A DNA stretch of 64,000 bases from Clostridium_AT stratigraminis (GTDB lineage Bacteria > Bacillota > Clostridia > Clostridiales > Clostridiaceae), in assembly GCF_045310675.1 (NCBI RefSeq), contig NZ_JBJHZZ010000001.1:62001-126000 (forward strand). The letters are read 5' to 3'. Below the pieces are notes generated by a model, which was not told where the DNA came from, did not search any database, and saw only the letters and a list, made by a program, of their open reading frames with translations. Below, one piece after another: positions 26,019-35,479 of the stretch (positions are counted from its first letter, which is position 1; every line of letters starts with the position of its first letter). The translations under genes and the position numbers were made by a program.

Positions 26019-27137
26019 ATGAATTTATTAAATTCAATGCCTTATGGCCAATTAGGAATAATAGCACTAGAAAGCTGCAAGGAACTAGGAACGAAAATTG
26101 ATCAATATTTGCTGCAAAAGCGTGAAAACATGAAAAGTTGCCCAAAAACGTTTCTAATTTCTACAGATGAGATAAGGTTTTCTAATGGAGAAGGTAAGGT
26201 TAGGCTTGAAGAGACTGTAAGGGGTAAAGATATATATATTTTATGTGACGTTGGAAATTATAGCTGTACCTATGAAATGTATGGATTTATAAATCACAAA
26301 GGACCTGATGAACATTTTCAGGATATTAAAAGAGTTGTCTCTGCTATAGGTGGAAAAGCAAGAAGAGTAACAGTTATAATGCCTATGCTGTATGAAGGAA
26401 GACAGCACAAGAGAAAAGGAAGAGAATCATTGGATTGTGCAATAGCACTACAAGAACTGGAAAGATTGGGGGTCAGGGATATCTATACATTTGATGTTCA
26501 TGATCCAAATGTTCAAAACGCTGTACCATTATTAACCTTTGAAAATTTATATCCTACTTATGAAATAGTAAAAGCATTTTTTAATAATGAAGATATAGAA
26601 ATTGACAAGTCAAAGATGCTTACAATCAGTCCAGATACGGGTGCAATGGATAGAGCAATTTATTATTCCAGTGTTCTAGGTTTAGACATCGGTCTTTTCT
26701 ATAAAAGGCGTGATTATACTTCAGTTATAAAAGGGAAAAATCCTATTGTACAACATGAATACATTGGAAGAGATGTTGAAGGCATGGATGTTCTAATTGT
26801 TGATGATATGATTGCCTCTGGAGAATCAGTATTCGATATTGCAAAAGAGTTAAAGAAACGTAAAGCAAATCGGATATTTGTTGCTACAACCTTTGCGCTA
26901 TTTACTGAAGGAGTTGAAAAATTCAATGAATATTTTGAAACAGGAGTAATAGATCGTGTTTATTCAACAAATTTGACCTATATTTCACCTGAAGCTAAAG
27001 GAGCAGATTGGTTTAGAGAAGTTGATATGTCTGATTTTCTTTCAACTGTCATAGATTATATTAATAATGATAAGTCTATTAGTCCATTAGTTGATGCTAC
27101 TTACGGTATAAAGCAGCTTGTAAGTCATTCTCTTTAA
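26019..27137 (+). CDS. Ribose-phosphate pyrophosphokinase-like protein
   Basis: 372 residues from ATG 26019, which has AAGGAGG upstream; the open frame extends 21 codons further without a ribosome site. Two phosphoribosyltransferase-like halves are visible: YEGRQHKRKGRES (cf. the ARQD-type ATP loop of Prs), YTFDVHDPNVQNAVP (cf. the DLH metal loop) and the PRPP-binding loop VLIVDDMIASGESV (canonical DDMIDTGGT). Compared with housekeeping Prs (about 315 residues) it is longer, with diverged motifs. It may be a secondary PRPP synthase or a regulatory homologue. Confidence 0.82.
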   Translation: MNLLNSMPYGQLGIIALESCKELGTKIDQYLLQKRENMKSCPKTFLISTDEIRFSNGEGKVRLEETVRGKDIYILCDVGNYSCTYEMYGFINHKGPDEHFQDIKRVVSAIGGKARRVTVIMPMLYEGRQHKRKGRESLDCAIALQELERLGVRDIYTFDVHDPNVQNAVPLLTFENLYPTYEIVKAFFNNEDIEIDKSKMLTISPDTGAMDRAIYYSSVLGLDIGLFYKRRDYTSVIKGKNPIVQHEYIGRDVEGMDVLIVDDMIASGESVFDIAKELKKRKANRIFVATTFALFTEGVEKFNEYFETGVIDRVYSTNLTYISPEAKGADWFREVDMSDFLSTVIDYINNDKSISPLVDATYGIKQLVSHSL

Positions 27138-27222
27138 ATTTATTATAAAACTTGTATTATAAATAAGACAAGTTTATTGCTTAAAAGGTAAAAGTATTTA
27201 GTGTGCACTTATTATAATTGAA

Positions 27223-27256
27223 AAAGCGACATATTTCCTAGGAAATGTGTCGCTTT
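27223..27256. terminator. Bidirectional intrinsic terminator
   Basis: 16-base arms (27223-27238 and 27241-27256) pair with a single mismatch around a tiny loop, with A and T runs outside. It serves the Prs-like gene and the convergent gene. Confidence 0.85.
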
Positions 27257-27262
27257 AAATTT

Positions 27263-27664
27263 CTACCACCCGCTGCTTCCAACAGAATTATGAACAAATG
27301 CAGCAATTTTACATACTGGTATATCTACAATTGCACCAAGTGTATTTCCATTACAATCAAATCTGTTATTTATTCCTCTATCCGTATTTCTATCCATATT
27401 TCTTTCAGTTTCGCATTCATCAAATGAGAAAACATTATTATCAGATTGATTTCTGTTATTTCTTCTGTCTACATCACAGCAGCTTCCTAGTGCGCAGCCA
27501 GGAGCTGAGCCTATTTGAATTATTAATCTAACGAAGTCTTCATTTACAGAAGCAAGAATTCCTGTAAAACCACGACCTGATTCTCCACCACTAGTAGTAA
27601 AAATTGTTACAGTTTGTCCAATATGACGAGCTAAGTTACGTGCAATATCTAATCTGCTAGGCAT
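27263..27664 (-). CDS. Conserved clostridial-type hypothetical (possible coat-like protein)
   Basis: 133 residues behind AAAGGGG. The N-terminal 60 residues form a small beta-rich fold (IGQTVTIFTTSGGESGRGFTGILASVNEDFVRLI) that resembles the Sm-like module of CotB-type spore proteins. A Cys-containing segment (GCALGSCCDVDRR), an Asn/Arg/Asp-rich stretch and a hydrophobic closing strand (VDIPVCKIAAFVHNS) follow. Spore association is inference only. Confidence 0.72.
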   Translation of the reverse strand: MPSRLDIARNLARHIGQTVTIFTTSGGESGRGFTGILASVNEDFVRLIIQIGSAPGCALGSCCDVDRRNNRNQSDNNVFSFDECETERNMDRNTDRGINNRFDCNGNTLGAIVDIPVCKIAAFVHNSVGSSGW

Positions 27665-27850
27665 TTCAAATATTCCCCTTTCATATATAAAATATTAGGA
27701 CCCTTGTCCTGCTATATAATATGAAGTTTACTTGAAATTGTTACAAGATTAGTATGGTAAAGGGATGTTTGGTTTTGACACTTATACATAAAGTGTGAAT
27801 ATGAAAATATAAAATATGTAAAATAAGCAGAAGCTCATAGTGTAAGAATA

Positions 27851-27902
27851 GCCACAAAGCCTTAGTGTTGTTCATCTAAATGTCAACACTTGGTTTTGTG
27901 GC
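27851..27902 (-). terminator. Terminator of the CAP-domain gene
   Basis: Arms GCCACAAA and TTTGTGGC enclose an inner AGTGTTG/CAACACT stem, just past the stop codon of the minus-strand gene. Confidence 0.65.
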
Positions 27903-27919
27903 TAATTTTAATTTATTGA

Positions 27920-28759
27920 TTATTTAGGCTTACTTACGAACATTTGTGAAAACATATTTCCATAAGGGCCGCCGCTTTTTATTCCTATTCCTATATGCGT
28001 ATATGCTGGATTAAGAATATTTTGTCTGTGTCCAGGTGAGTTCATAAGTGCATTTTCAGCATTTTGTACGCTTTGATTACCGGCTATATTTTCTCCAGCC
28101 TCAACATAATTAATCCCAAAAGCCTTAAGCATATCAAATGGACTGCCATACTTTGGAGAATTATGGCTGAAATAATTATTATCTATCATATCTTGAGCCT
28201 TTATTCTAGCAACATTAGTAACTTGCATATCCGCCTGCAGTGGTGCTACGTTATTTTGGGATCTAGCTTGATTTATTAAATTCAGCATCTGCTGCTCGGA
28301 AGCTGTAAGTGTACTAGAATTGTTTTGTGTTGTAGGAGTTTTAGGTGCTGTGGAAGCAGTGGCATTGCCTTGTGATGCCTGAGGTGCTCCACCAGATGTA
28401 TTAGGGGCATTTTTAGCCGCATTGCCTTCTACTACTACTGGCTTAGCATCTTGATTATGCACAAAACCTATTTGATTATTAGGTTGTTTTACAGCATACC
28501 AATCTGAAACCTGACTTACTACATCTAATGTACTATTCTTAGCAGGAGTGGAAACTACAGGGGAGTTAGTAGAACATCCGCTTCTAACATTTGAATTATC
28601 TGCAGTTAATTTTACTGTTTTCACATTTCCTGTTTCATAAGCAGAAGATTCAACACCTTGGATAGGCTGTGCATTCTTCTTTTGTTGCTGCTGTGTAGTA
28701 CATGAAGTACTTAAAACTAAGGATGATGCTATTAAAAAAGTAAGAAACTTTTTACCCAC
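27920..28759 (-). CDS. Lipoprotein with SH3-like and CAP (SCP/YkwD) domains
   Basis: 279 residues, GTG start with AAGGAGG nine bases upstream. Type II signal peptide ending LSTSC (Cys about 20). A bacterial SH3-like domain lies near 50-110 (VKLTADNSNVRSGCSTNSPVV, DWYAVKQPNNQIGFVH), then an Ala/Thr-rich linker. The C-terminal CAP domain (about 155-275) has LNLINQARSQN, IKAQDMIDNNYFSHNSPKYGSPFDML, GENIAG, NSPGHRQNILNPAYTHIGIG. The shape is shared with YkwD-like secreted proteins, some sporulation-linked. Activity unknown. Confidence 0.9.
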   Translation of the reverse strand: MGKKFLTFLIASSLVLSTSCTTQQQQKKNAQPIQGVESSAYETGNVKTVKLTADNSNVRSGCSTNSPVVSTPAKNSTLDVVSQVSDWYAVKQPNNQIGFVHNQDAKPVVVEGNAAKNAPNTSGGAPQASQGNATASTAPKTPTTQNNSSTLTASEQQMLNLINQARSQNNVAPLQADMQVTNVARIKAQDMIDNNYFSHNSPKYGSPFDMLKAFGINYVEAGENIAGNQSVQNAENALMNSPGHRQNILNPAYTHIGIGIKSGGPYGNMFSQMFVSKPK

Positions 28760-28909
28760 AAAAAATTACCTCCTTATTAAACTGATAATATTTTTTACAA
28801 TATTAATATTTGTTTAAATCAAAGCTTTTATAAGTGAAAGTTTTGTGAGTAAAACCATTTCTTAAGATTTAATCCAATTTATCGCAGTAAACAGGAGTAT
28901 ATTTATATA

Positions 28910-30124
28910 TTACATATTAGAAGTCAATGTATTTTTGATTTTTGAAAACGCGTAATCTATAGAAGACTCAAGATTACTTATGCTTTTTCCGCCGCCCTGT
29001 GCAGAAAAAGGACTGCCGCCGCCTTTACCATCTATTAAACTAATTGCATCTTTTAGTAAATCATTCATATAAATTTTTTTGAAATTTTTAGAACACATAA
29101 ATAAAAGATTTGCAATAGCTTCGGATTTTATCCCGAATAGAACTATAACATTTTCATAAGATACAAGTTTTGAGGCAAGTAAATTTACATATTTCATATC
29201 AGAATTTGCATATATGTTTTTTATAATTTTTATATTATTAATAACATCACAGGTATTAAGTATATTTTGTACTTCAAAATCTGCAATTTGTGATTTTAAA
29301 TTTTTATTTTCAGCCATTAAGCTATTTATATCATTAGATATAGTATTTACCTTAATTAAAGCTTCATCCTCATTACAGTTTAATGTCTTGCAAATTTTGT
29401 TTGAAAACTTATATCTTTTAATTGCTTCCATAATGGCTCTTTTTCCACAAATAAATTCTAAGCGCATATTCCCCTTGTATTTTTCCTTTTTAAGAATTTT
29501 AATTACTTGAATTTCAAGAGCTGATTTAGGATGAACTCCGCAGCAAGCAGTTAAATCAACATCTTCGATTTTAACAATTCTGATCTGCTCATTATCAATA
29601 TTAGGAACTTTTCGAAGGGATAACTTTTTTAGTTCAGATTTTGTTGGAAATAGAAACTCAACTTTTTTATCATCAAAAATATAATTATTAGCTAAATCTT
29701 CAACTTTTTCCAAGTCCTCATCACTTAGCAGCTTATCCAAATCTATAGTACAAATATCTTTTCCTAAATGAAAACCTACTGTATTACAACCAAAGGCTTC
29801 TATAAAAGCAGCAGAAAGGACATGCTGTCCTAAATGCTGCTGCATGCCGTCAAATCTAAAGACCCAATTAATGCTGCATTTAGCTTTATGTATTTTTATA
29901 GGTCTTTTATCCGAAACATGATATATGATACCATCTTTTTCATATACATAGGAAATAATGCTATCCTCAATTCTTCCTATGTCTGAGGGCTGACCGCCTC
30001 CTCCTGGGAAAAAGGCAGTTTTGTCAAGTTCAATATGAAATTCCTTATCTTTTTCAATAATATTTATTATTTCTGCTGTAAATTCTCTTATATATTGATT
30101 TTCATAGTAAAGTTTCTGAGTCAT
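28910..30124 (-). CDS. Alanyl-tRNA editing protein, AlaX-L type
   Basis: 404 residues. The N-terminal part resembles the AlaRS C-terminal region (AFFPGGGGQPSDIGRI). The editing site carries HLGQH and the CCGVH metal motif. The C-terminal 130 residues form a DHHA1 domain ending with GGKGGGSPFSAQGGGKS. The catalytic class II AlaRS core is absent. AlaX proteins hydrolyse mischarged Ser- or Gly-tRNA-Ala in trans. AAGGAG precedes the ATG. Monocistronic. Confidence 0.92.
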   Translation of the reverse strand: MTQKLYYENQYIREFTAEIINIIEKDKEFHIELDKTAFFPGGGGQPSDIGRIEDSIISYVYEKDGIIYHVSDKRPIKIHKAKCSINWVFRFDGMQQHLGQHVLSAAFIEAFGCNTVGFHLGKDICTIDLDKLLSDEDLEKVEDLANNYIFDDKKVEFLFPTKSELKKLSLRKVPNIDNEQIRIVKIEDVDLTACCGVHPKSALEIQVIKILKKEKYKGNMRLEFICGKRAIMEAIKRYKFSNKICKTLNCNEDEALIKVNTISNDINSLMAENKNLKSQIADFEVQNILNTCDVINNIKIIKNIYANSDMKYVNLLASKLVSYENVIVLFGIKSEAIANLLFMCSKNFKKIYMNDLLKDAISLIDGKGGGSPFSAQGGGKSISNLESSIDYAFSKIKNTLTSNM

Positions 30125-30377
30125 AATAATTCTCCTTTTAATTAGTGTGGCACGGGGGCGTTACTTCTACTACGATACTTTAAAATGATCCACAAGCGAT
30201 ACCACCATGGCTTAATTGAATTAATAATATCATATTGATGGTAATATTATCAATGAGAGACATCCAATTGTCTATTGTATGGAAAAATAGAAGGTGATAG
30301 TATTTATATTATAGGTAAATAATATAAAGCTAGTCTATATTTATTTACATGCAAAATACTGATTGGAGGAATTAATC

Positions 30378-31370
30378 ATGGAAATACCCGAAAAATTAAG
30401 CCTTGCTAACCTGCCCACAAAAGTTGAAAGACTGGAGAGGCTTACAAGTATTCTTGGAGGCCCAAATATATTTATAAAAAGAGATGATCAAACTGGTACA
30501 GAAGTATCAGGTAATAAAATAAGAAAGCTGGAATTTGTGGTTAAGGAAGCTATTGATAAGGGCTGTAATATGCTTATAACTTGCGGAGGAATTCAATCAA
30601 ATCATGCTAGAGCAACTGCAGCTGTTGCAGCAAGATTGGGACTTAAATCGTGTTTAGTATTGAGAGGAACTGAAGAGCTATCTCAAGATGGAAACTACTT
30701 TTTAGATAAGCTTTTAGGAGCAGACATTAGATTTGTATCTCCTGAGGATTATAGAAATAGAAGATTTGAAATTATGAATAATATTAAAGAAGAACTTGAG
30801 ATTAAAGGCTTTAAACCTTATATAATTCCGGAAGGAGCTTCAAATGGAATAGGCTCCTTTGGTTACTTTAAGGCAATGGAGGAAATAATTCAGCAGGAAA
30901 AAGAAATGGACATACACTTTGATATGATAGTTTCTGCTGTTGGATCAGGGGGAACTTATGCTGGACAATTTCTTGCAAATAGAATGTTAAACAATAAAAC
31001 AGACATTTGCGGCGTTAATGTTTGTGACAATGAGGAATATTTTAAAAATAGGATATATGAAATAGTGCAGGAAGGCTTGGGCTATTTAGATTGTGACATT
31101 AATTTTTTAAAAGATGAAATTCACATTATTGACGGATATGTTGGAAGGGGATATGCTTTAAGCAGACCTGAGGAACTGGATTTTATATATGATTTAGCTA
31201 AGCTTGAAGGCATAATTTTGGATCCTGTTTATACAGGCAAAGCGATGTATGGGTTAACTCAGGAGATAAAGAAGGGCAGTTTTAATCACTGCAAAAATAT
31301 TTTATTCATTCATACTGGCGGTTTGTTTGGATTGTTCCCACAGAAGGATTTGTTTGAATTTCAAGGGTAG
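30378..31370 (+). CDS. PLP-dependent D-cysteine desulfhydrase / ACC deaminase-like enzyme
   Basis: 330 residues from ATG 30378 (GGAGG 8 bases upstream; a TTG before it is part of that site). Fold-type II PLP enzyme: Lys in EVSGNKIRKLEF, the phosphate-binding Ser/Asn motif CGGIQSNHARATAAVAARLG, AVGSGGTYAG, and GLDPVYTGKAMYG-like DPVYTGKAMYG near 290. Closest families are DcyD and 1-aminocyclopropane-1-carboxylate deaminase; sequence alone does not separate them. It likely releases sulfide or ammonia plus a keto acid. Confidence 0.87.
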   Translation: MEIPEKLSLANLPTKVERLERLTSILGGPNIFIKRDDQTGTEVSGNKIRKLEFVVKEAIDKGCNMLITCGGIQSNHARATAAVAARLGLKSCLVLRGTEELSQDGNYFLDKLLGADIRFVSPEDYRNRRFEIMNNIKEELEIKGFKPYIIPEGASNGIGSFGYFKAMEEIIQQEKEMDIHFDMIVSAVGSGGTYAGQFLANRMLNNKTDICGVNVCDNEEYFKNRIYEIVQEGLGYLDCDINFLKDEIHIIDGYVGRGYALSRPEELDFIYDLAKLEGIILDPVYTGKAMYGLTQEIKKGSFNHCKNILFIHTGGLFGLFPQKDLFEFQG

Positions 31371-31502
31371 TGTGGCTTGGTTATGGCAGAAGAAACCTCC
31401 ACAGATCACATTACAAATTAGTGATAAAATTAGTAAAAAGGACAATGTTTTAGATAGTGAAGCTACAGCGAAACATTGGTAGGTGTGGAAATGGGTGGTA
31501 GA

Positions 31503-32486
31503 ATGATTAACTTTGGTATAATTGGTACAAATAAAATAACTGATATATTTATAAAAGGTGCTGACTTGGTAGAGGAGTTTAAATTAAATGCTGTTTATTC
31601 AAGAGCTTTTGAAACAGCAAAGGTTTTTGCTGAAAAATATGAAGTAACAAATATATTTACTAGTTTAGAGGAAATGGCAAAAGATGAATGTATAGATGCA
31701 GTTTATATAGCAAGCCCTAATTCCTTTCATGCAGAACAGGCTATACTATTTTTAAATAAAGGGAAGCATGTTTTATGTGAGAAACCCATAGCTTCTAATG
31801 TTGCAGAATTAGAATTGATGATTGCAGCAGCTAAAGCAAATAATGTATTGCTAATGGAGGCAATGAAAACTAGCTTCTTGCCTAATTTTAAGGTTATACA
31901 AGATAGTATACATAAGCTTGGGAAAATAAGAAGATTTATGTTTAACTACTGCCAGTACTCCTCTAGGTACGATGCCCATAAAGAAGGAAAACCTGTTAAT
32001 ACCTTTAACCCCGCATTTTCTAATGGATCAATCATGGATATAGGTGTATATTGCATACATCCTGCAGTAAGGTTATTTGGTATGCCAATAGATATAAAAG
32101 CTACAGCTTTAAAGCTTTCATCTGGTGTAGATGGGCAGGGAACTTTAACTTTTGTGTATGAAGAAATGGATGGAGTTATTATACATTCAAAAATAGCTAA
32201 CTCATATATTCCCTGCGAAATACAAGGTGAAAATGGTTCAATGATAATTGATAGAATAAACAATCCGGAAAAAGTTCAGATAAGGTATAAAAGCGGAGAG
32301 TCAGAAGAATTATCAGTGCAGCAAATAGAAGATAATATGTATTATGAAGCAAAAGAATTTATTGAGTTAATTAAAAATAGCAAAGTAGAATCGGAAATTA
32401 ATTCCCACAAAATATCGCTTAATGTAATGAAACTTATAGAAGATGCCAGAAAACAAACAGAAATAGTATTTCCAGCAGATAAATAG
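31503..32486 (+). CDS. Gfo/Idh/MocA-family oxidoreductase
   Basis: 327 residues from ATG 31503, where the protein begins with the Rossmann strand MINFGIIGTNKI; in-frame ATG 31491 is possible. NAD(P)-binding N-domain about 1-118 with the hallmark LCEKPIASN, then the C-terminal alpha/beta domain with GVYCIHPAVRLFG. Substrate is probably a sugar or cyclitol-type alcohol but cannot be assigned. It follows the DcyD-like gene by about 130 bases without a clear terminator. Confidence 0.87.
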   Translation: MINFGIIGTNKITDIFIKGADLVEEFKLNAVYSRAFETAKVFAEKYEVTNIFTSLEEMAKDECIDAVYIASPNSFHAEQAILFLNKGKHVLCEKPIASNVAELELMIAAAKANNVLLMEAMKTSFLPNFKVIQDSIHKLGKIRRFMFNYCQYSSRYDAHKEGKPVNTFNPAFSNGSIMDIGVYCIHPAVRLFGMPIDIKATALKLSSGVDGQGTLTFVYEEMDGVIIHSKIANSYIPCEIQGENGSMIIDRINNPEKVQIRYKSGESEELSVQQIEDNMYYEAKEFIELIKNSKVESEINSHKISLNVMKLIEDARKQTEIVFPADK

Positions 32487-32533
32487 TTATCTGTTTAAAG
32501 CAAAATAAACTGAATATAAAATGAAAAAAAATA

Positions 32534-32570
32534 AACCCTTGTACTAATTTATATTAGGCAAGGGCTTCTT
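32534..32570. terminator. Terminator between convergent genes
   Basis: CCCTTG/CAAGGG stem with an AT loop, A-rich on the left and TTCTTTATT on the right. Confidence 0.65.
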
Positions 32571-32609
32571 TATTGGTATAGAATGAACATACTTATTCCG
32601 GCTGAGAGT

Positions 32610-33971
32610 TTACCTATTTCTTTGCATTTCAACTATGTCCTTTGCAATTTTATTAGCACTTTTATATACTTCATTTGAATTTATAGTAAGGAGCCCTCCG
32701 TCCTTTGAAACTATTTTGCCGTTAACTATGGTCATTTTAGTGAAGCTGGAATTTCCAAGGCAAACTAGTGATACTAAGGGATCGTGACAGCCAGCATACT
32801 CAATTTTATTAAGATCAAATAAGATAATATCAGCTGCTTTACCAATATCTAATCTTCCAGTATCCTGCCTTCCAAGTACATCTGCTCCGCCTCTTGTAGC
32901 CACCTTTAATATTTCATAAGCATTTAGGCCATTAACTCCATATTTTAAATGATTTAATAAATAGGCTCTTCGAACTTCCTCCCACATATTTGAGCCATCA
33001 TTGCTTGCACTTCCATCTACCGCTATGCTAAGCTTTCCGCCAGCTTTAACAATATCCGTAGTTCTGCAAATGCCGCTGTTTAGCTTCATATTTGAGGAAG
33101 GACAATGTGCTATACCAGAGCCATTTAGAGCATTTATTTCCCTGTCGCTTAAGTATATACCGTGAGCAAACCATACATCAGGACCTACCCATTCAAGATC
33201 TTCCATAAGCTCAAAAGGTCTTCTTCCGTATCTTTCAAGGCAGAAATTTTCCTCATCAATGGTTTCTGCAAGATGGGTGTGCATCATAACTCCAAGCTTC
33301 CTTGCTAAATTTTTAGTTTCAACCATTAAGTCTTTGGTAACTGAGAAAGGAGAGCATGGTGCAAAGGCTACTCTGGTCATTGCATAATCATTGGGATTAT
33401 GATACTTACTTACAAGCCTTTCACAATCTTCTAATATTTCACTTTCAGTTTGAACAACAGACATTGGAGGAAGCCCACCTTGGTCCCTTCCTAGGGACAT
33501 GGAACCCCTTGTGGCATGAAACCTAATTCCTATTTCTGCTGCAGCCTTGATTTGGTCGTCAATTAAAGTACTTGTTTGATTACTAGGAAAAACATAATGA
33601 TGATCAGAGGTAAGCGTACAGCCTGTCCTAAGAAGCTCGCCAAAGCCAACCATTGCTCCATAGTAAACAGCTTCAGGAGTAATGTTCTTCCAAAACTCAT
33701 AAAGTCCAATAAGCCAAGGGAAAAGAGGCTGTTCTTGAACTTCTTTTATGCCTCTAAATAAGGTCTGATATAAATGATGATGTGTGTTTACAAAACCGGG
33801 AAGTGCAATAAGACCTGTACAATCAATAACCTCACAATCATCAGGTACTGATAAGCCCTTACCAATAGCTGTGATTTTTGAGTCTTTGATGAGAATACTG
33901 CATTCTTCAAGTATTTCTTCTTTTTCATTAAAGGTATAAATGCAGTTAATGTTTTTTAATAGCGTGTTCAT
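32610..33971 (-). CDS. Amidohydrolase, 8-oxoguanine deaminase-like
   Basis: 453 residues. Metal-dependent hydrolase barrel: GFVNTHHHLYQTLFRG (metal His pair), HTHLAET (metal His and catalytic Glu), WFAHGIYL, and SVDGSASNDGSNM (metal Asp). The combination LYQTLFRGIKEVQ with HHYVFPS in the substrate loop matches 8-oxoguanine deaminases of the AtzB/TrzN-like branch. Related triazine or cytosine-type hydrolases cannot be excluded. It is next to ung, but the two genes are separated by about 190 bases. Confidence 0.83.
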   Translation of the reverse strand: MNTLLKNINCIYTFNEKEEILEECSILIKDSKITAIGKGLSVPDDCEVIDCTGLIALPGFVNTHHHLYQTLFRGIKEVQEQPLFPWLIGLYEFWKNITPEAVYYGAMVGFGELLRTGCTLTSDHHYVFPSNQTSTLIDDQIKAAAEIGIRFHATRGSMSLGRDQGGLPPMSVVQTESEILEDCERLVSKYHNPNDYAMTRVAFAPCSPFSVTKDLMVETKNLARKLGVMMHTHLAETIDEENFCLERYGRRPFELMEDLEWVGPDVWFAHGIYLSDREINALNGSGIAHCPSSNMKLNSGICRTTDIVKAGGKLSIAVDGSASNDGSNMWEEVRRAYLLNHLKYGVNGLNAYEILKVATRGGADVLGRQDTGRLDIGKAADIILFDLNKIEYAGCHDPLVSLVCLGNSSFTKMTIVNGKIVSKDGGLLTINSNEVYKSANKIAKDIVEMQRNR

Positions 33972-34161
33972 CTTTGTTACCCCCTAAAAATATATTATTG
34001 AGTATTTATAGTGGTTAACTCGACACTTCATACAGAGAAATGAAAAATTCAAATTATTAAGAAATGTATGCATTAATATTATATCAATTAAAGAGTGGTT
34101 TTTCTATACTATTTAAATAACTAAAGGGAAGTTCTTATGGCTGAATCAACCCCCTGTACTT

Positions 34162-34836
34162 TTATATATTTTCTATCTGCCAATCTATAGGTTTCTTTCC
34201 TATTGAAGTAAGAAACTTATTAGCCTTAGAAAATGGCTTGCTTCCAAAGAAGCCTCTGTGAGCTGATAGTGGACTTGGATGAACAGATTTTATAATATAA
34301 TGCCTTGGATTATTTATTATATTTAGTTTAGATTGAGCATTACTTCCCCATAATATGAAAACAATAGGGTCTTCTCGATCATTTAATAAACTGATTATTT
34401 TATCAGTAAAATACTCCCAGCCCATGTTATGGTGGGAATTTGCCTGGCCCTCCCTAACTGTTAATGCAGTATTAAGAAGCATAACTCCTTGATCAGACCA
34501 CTTCTTTAAGTAGCCGTTATTAGGTATAAAACAGCCTAAGTCACTATTAAGCTCCTTATAGATATTCATAAGAGAAGGAGGGGCAGGAACACCTGGTTTT
34601 ACTGAAAAGCTTAAACCATGAGCCTGATTTGCGCCGTGGTAAGGGTCTTGTCCCAATATTACCACCTTTACATCCTTATAATTTGTATAATGCAGAGCGT
34701 TAAAAATATCATACATATTAGGATATATAGTTTTTGTCCTATATTCATTTATTAAAAACTGTCTAAGGTTTAAATAGTACTCTTTTTTAAATTCATTTTC
34801 TAATAAGTTGTTCCAATCATTTATTAATACTTGCAT
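34162..34836 (-). CDS. ung: Uracil-DNA glycosylase, family 1
   Basis: 224 residues from ATG 34836 (GGGTG upstream; a GTG three codons earlier overlaps it). Motif 1 GQDPYHG with the catalytic Asp and Tyr, AHGLSFSV, GVMLLNTALTVREG, FILWGSNAQ, and the leucine-loop motif HPSPLSAHRGF with the catalytic His. Removes uracil from DNA. Monocistronic. Confidence 0.96.
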   Translation of the reverse strand: MQVLINDWNNLLENEFKKEYYLNLRQFLINEYRTKTIYPNMYDIFNALHYTNYKDVKVVILGQDPYHGANQAHGLSFSVKPGVPAPPSLMNIYKELNSDLGCFIPNNGYLKKWSDQGVMLLNTALTVREGQANSHHNMGWEYFTDKIISLLNDREDPIVFILWGSNAQSKLNIINNPRHYIIKSVHPSPLSAHRGFFGSKPFSKANKFLTSIGKKPIDWQIENI

Positions 34837-34915
34837 TTTTATCACCCAAATAGATTATACCATAAAAAAACACTTAAATTGTTAATGGAAAAAACAACTA
34901 TAATCAATCTTTACC

Positions 34916-34961
34916 TTGAGATTAAAAGGATATTTATGGGATAATAAACTTGACCGGTCAA
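34916..34961 (+). promoter_or_regulatory. Promoter with palindromic operator
   Basis: TTGAGA (34916), 18-base spacer, GATAAT (34940), then a perfect 12-base palindrome TTGACCGGTCAA (34950-34961) covering the predicted transcription start. Such TGACCGGTCA palindromes are typical TetR-family operators. No tetR-like gene lies in the window. Confidence 0.55.
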
Positions 34962-35126
34962 TATGGTAGAAAAGGGGATGATAAGTTTGATCATATTTAA
35001 GAGGTGGCTTAAAGCCTAGAACAATAGGGTAGGCGTAACAATTAATAATTGTTACGTGCATAATAAGGAATACGAGGGGAGGGCAAAGCCTCCTCTTTAA
35101 ATAAAGAAACAATTGAGGTGATATTT
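34962..35126 (+). promoter_or_regulatory. Structured 5' leader of unknown class
   Basis: About 165 bases between the promoter and the small ORF at 35127. It contains GGCTTAAAGCC (35006-35016), a CCTA...TAGG pair around it, a GTAACAAT/ATTGTTAC hairpin (35036-35055), ATAAGGAATAC (35061-35071), and a GC-rich GGAGGGC/GCCTCC hairpin (35078-35093). I could not match it to a riboswitch class. It may be an attenuator, or an ncRNA. Confidence 0.4.
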
Positions 35127-35267
35127 ATGGTTGACATGGACTATGAATTTCTATATTATATAATTACAGGTAAAATATACAAGAAACAAATTCAGGTGAA
35201 GGGAGGGGTTAGTAATGATGTTAAGAAAAGAGGTTTACGATTATTAACTAAATATTGGAGAAAATAA
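35127..35267 (+). CDS. Small basic protein, 46 residues, unknown
   Basis: ATG at 35127 has GAGGTGAT seven bases upstream. The product starts MVDMDYEFLYYIITGKIY and ends in a basic tail (KKRGLRLLTKYWRK). It may be an amphipathic membrane-associated peptide. It follows the operator-controlled promoter and is followed by two terminators, which supports a self-contained transcription unit. No family recognised. Confidence 0.5.
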   Translation: MVDMDYEFLYYIITGKIYKKQIQVKGGVSNDVKKRGLRLLTKYWRK

Positions 35268-35311
35268 TAACCATCATCTGAGTTTTCATAGATAAATAGT
35301 TATATGAAAGT

Positions 35312-35337
35312 AGCAGGAGGATGTCCTGTTTTTTTTA
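35312..35337 (+). terminator. Intrinsic terminator (first of two)
   Basis: Stem around CAGGA/TCCTG with a 5-base loop and eight T at the end. Confidence 0.7.
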
Positions 35338-35355
35338 TTGTATTTTTTAAAGTAT

Positions 35356-35392
35356 AAAATCCCGCAGATGGTTAGTTTCTGCGGGATTTTTA
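35356..35392. terminator. Intrinsic terminator (second of two)
   Basis: A strong stem AAAATCCCGCAGA/TCTGCGGGATTTT with an 8-10 base loop. Confidence 0.85.
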
Positions 35393-35479
35393 TATATTTT
35401 TTTAAATTAATAATAAATATACAGATCTAAACTATTAATAATTGTTTAGATTTAATAATGAATACAAGGAGGCGTAGTA

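Noticed and set aside
34882..35112. Minus-strand 76-codon frame across the operator and structured leader
   Set aside because: Hydrophobic random-looking product, no ribosome site, conflicts with a well-formed plus-strand promoter.
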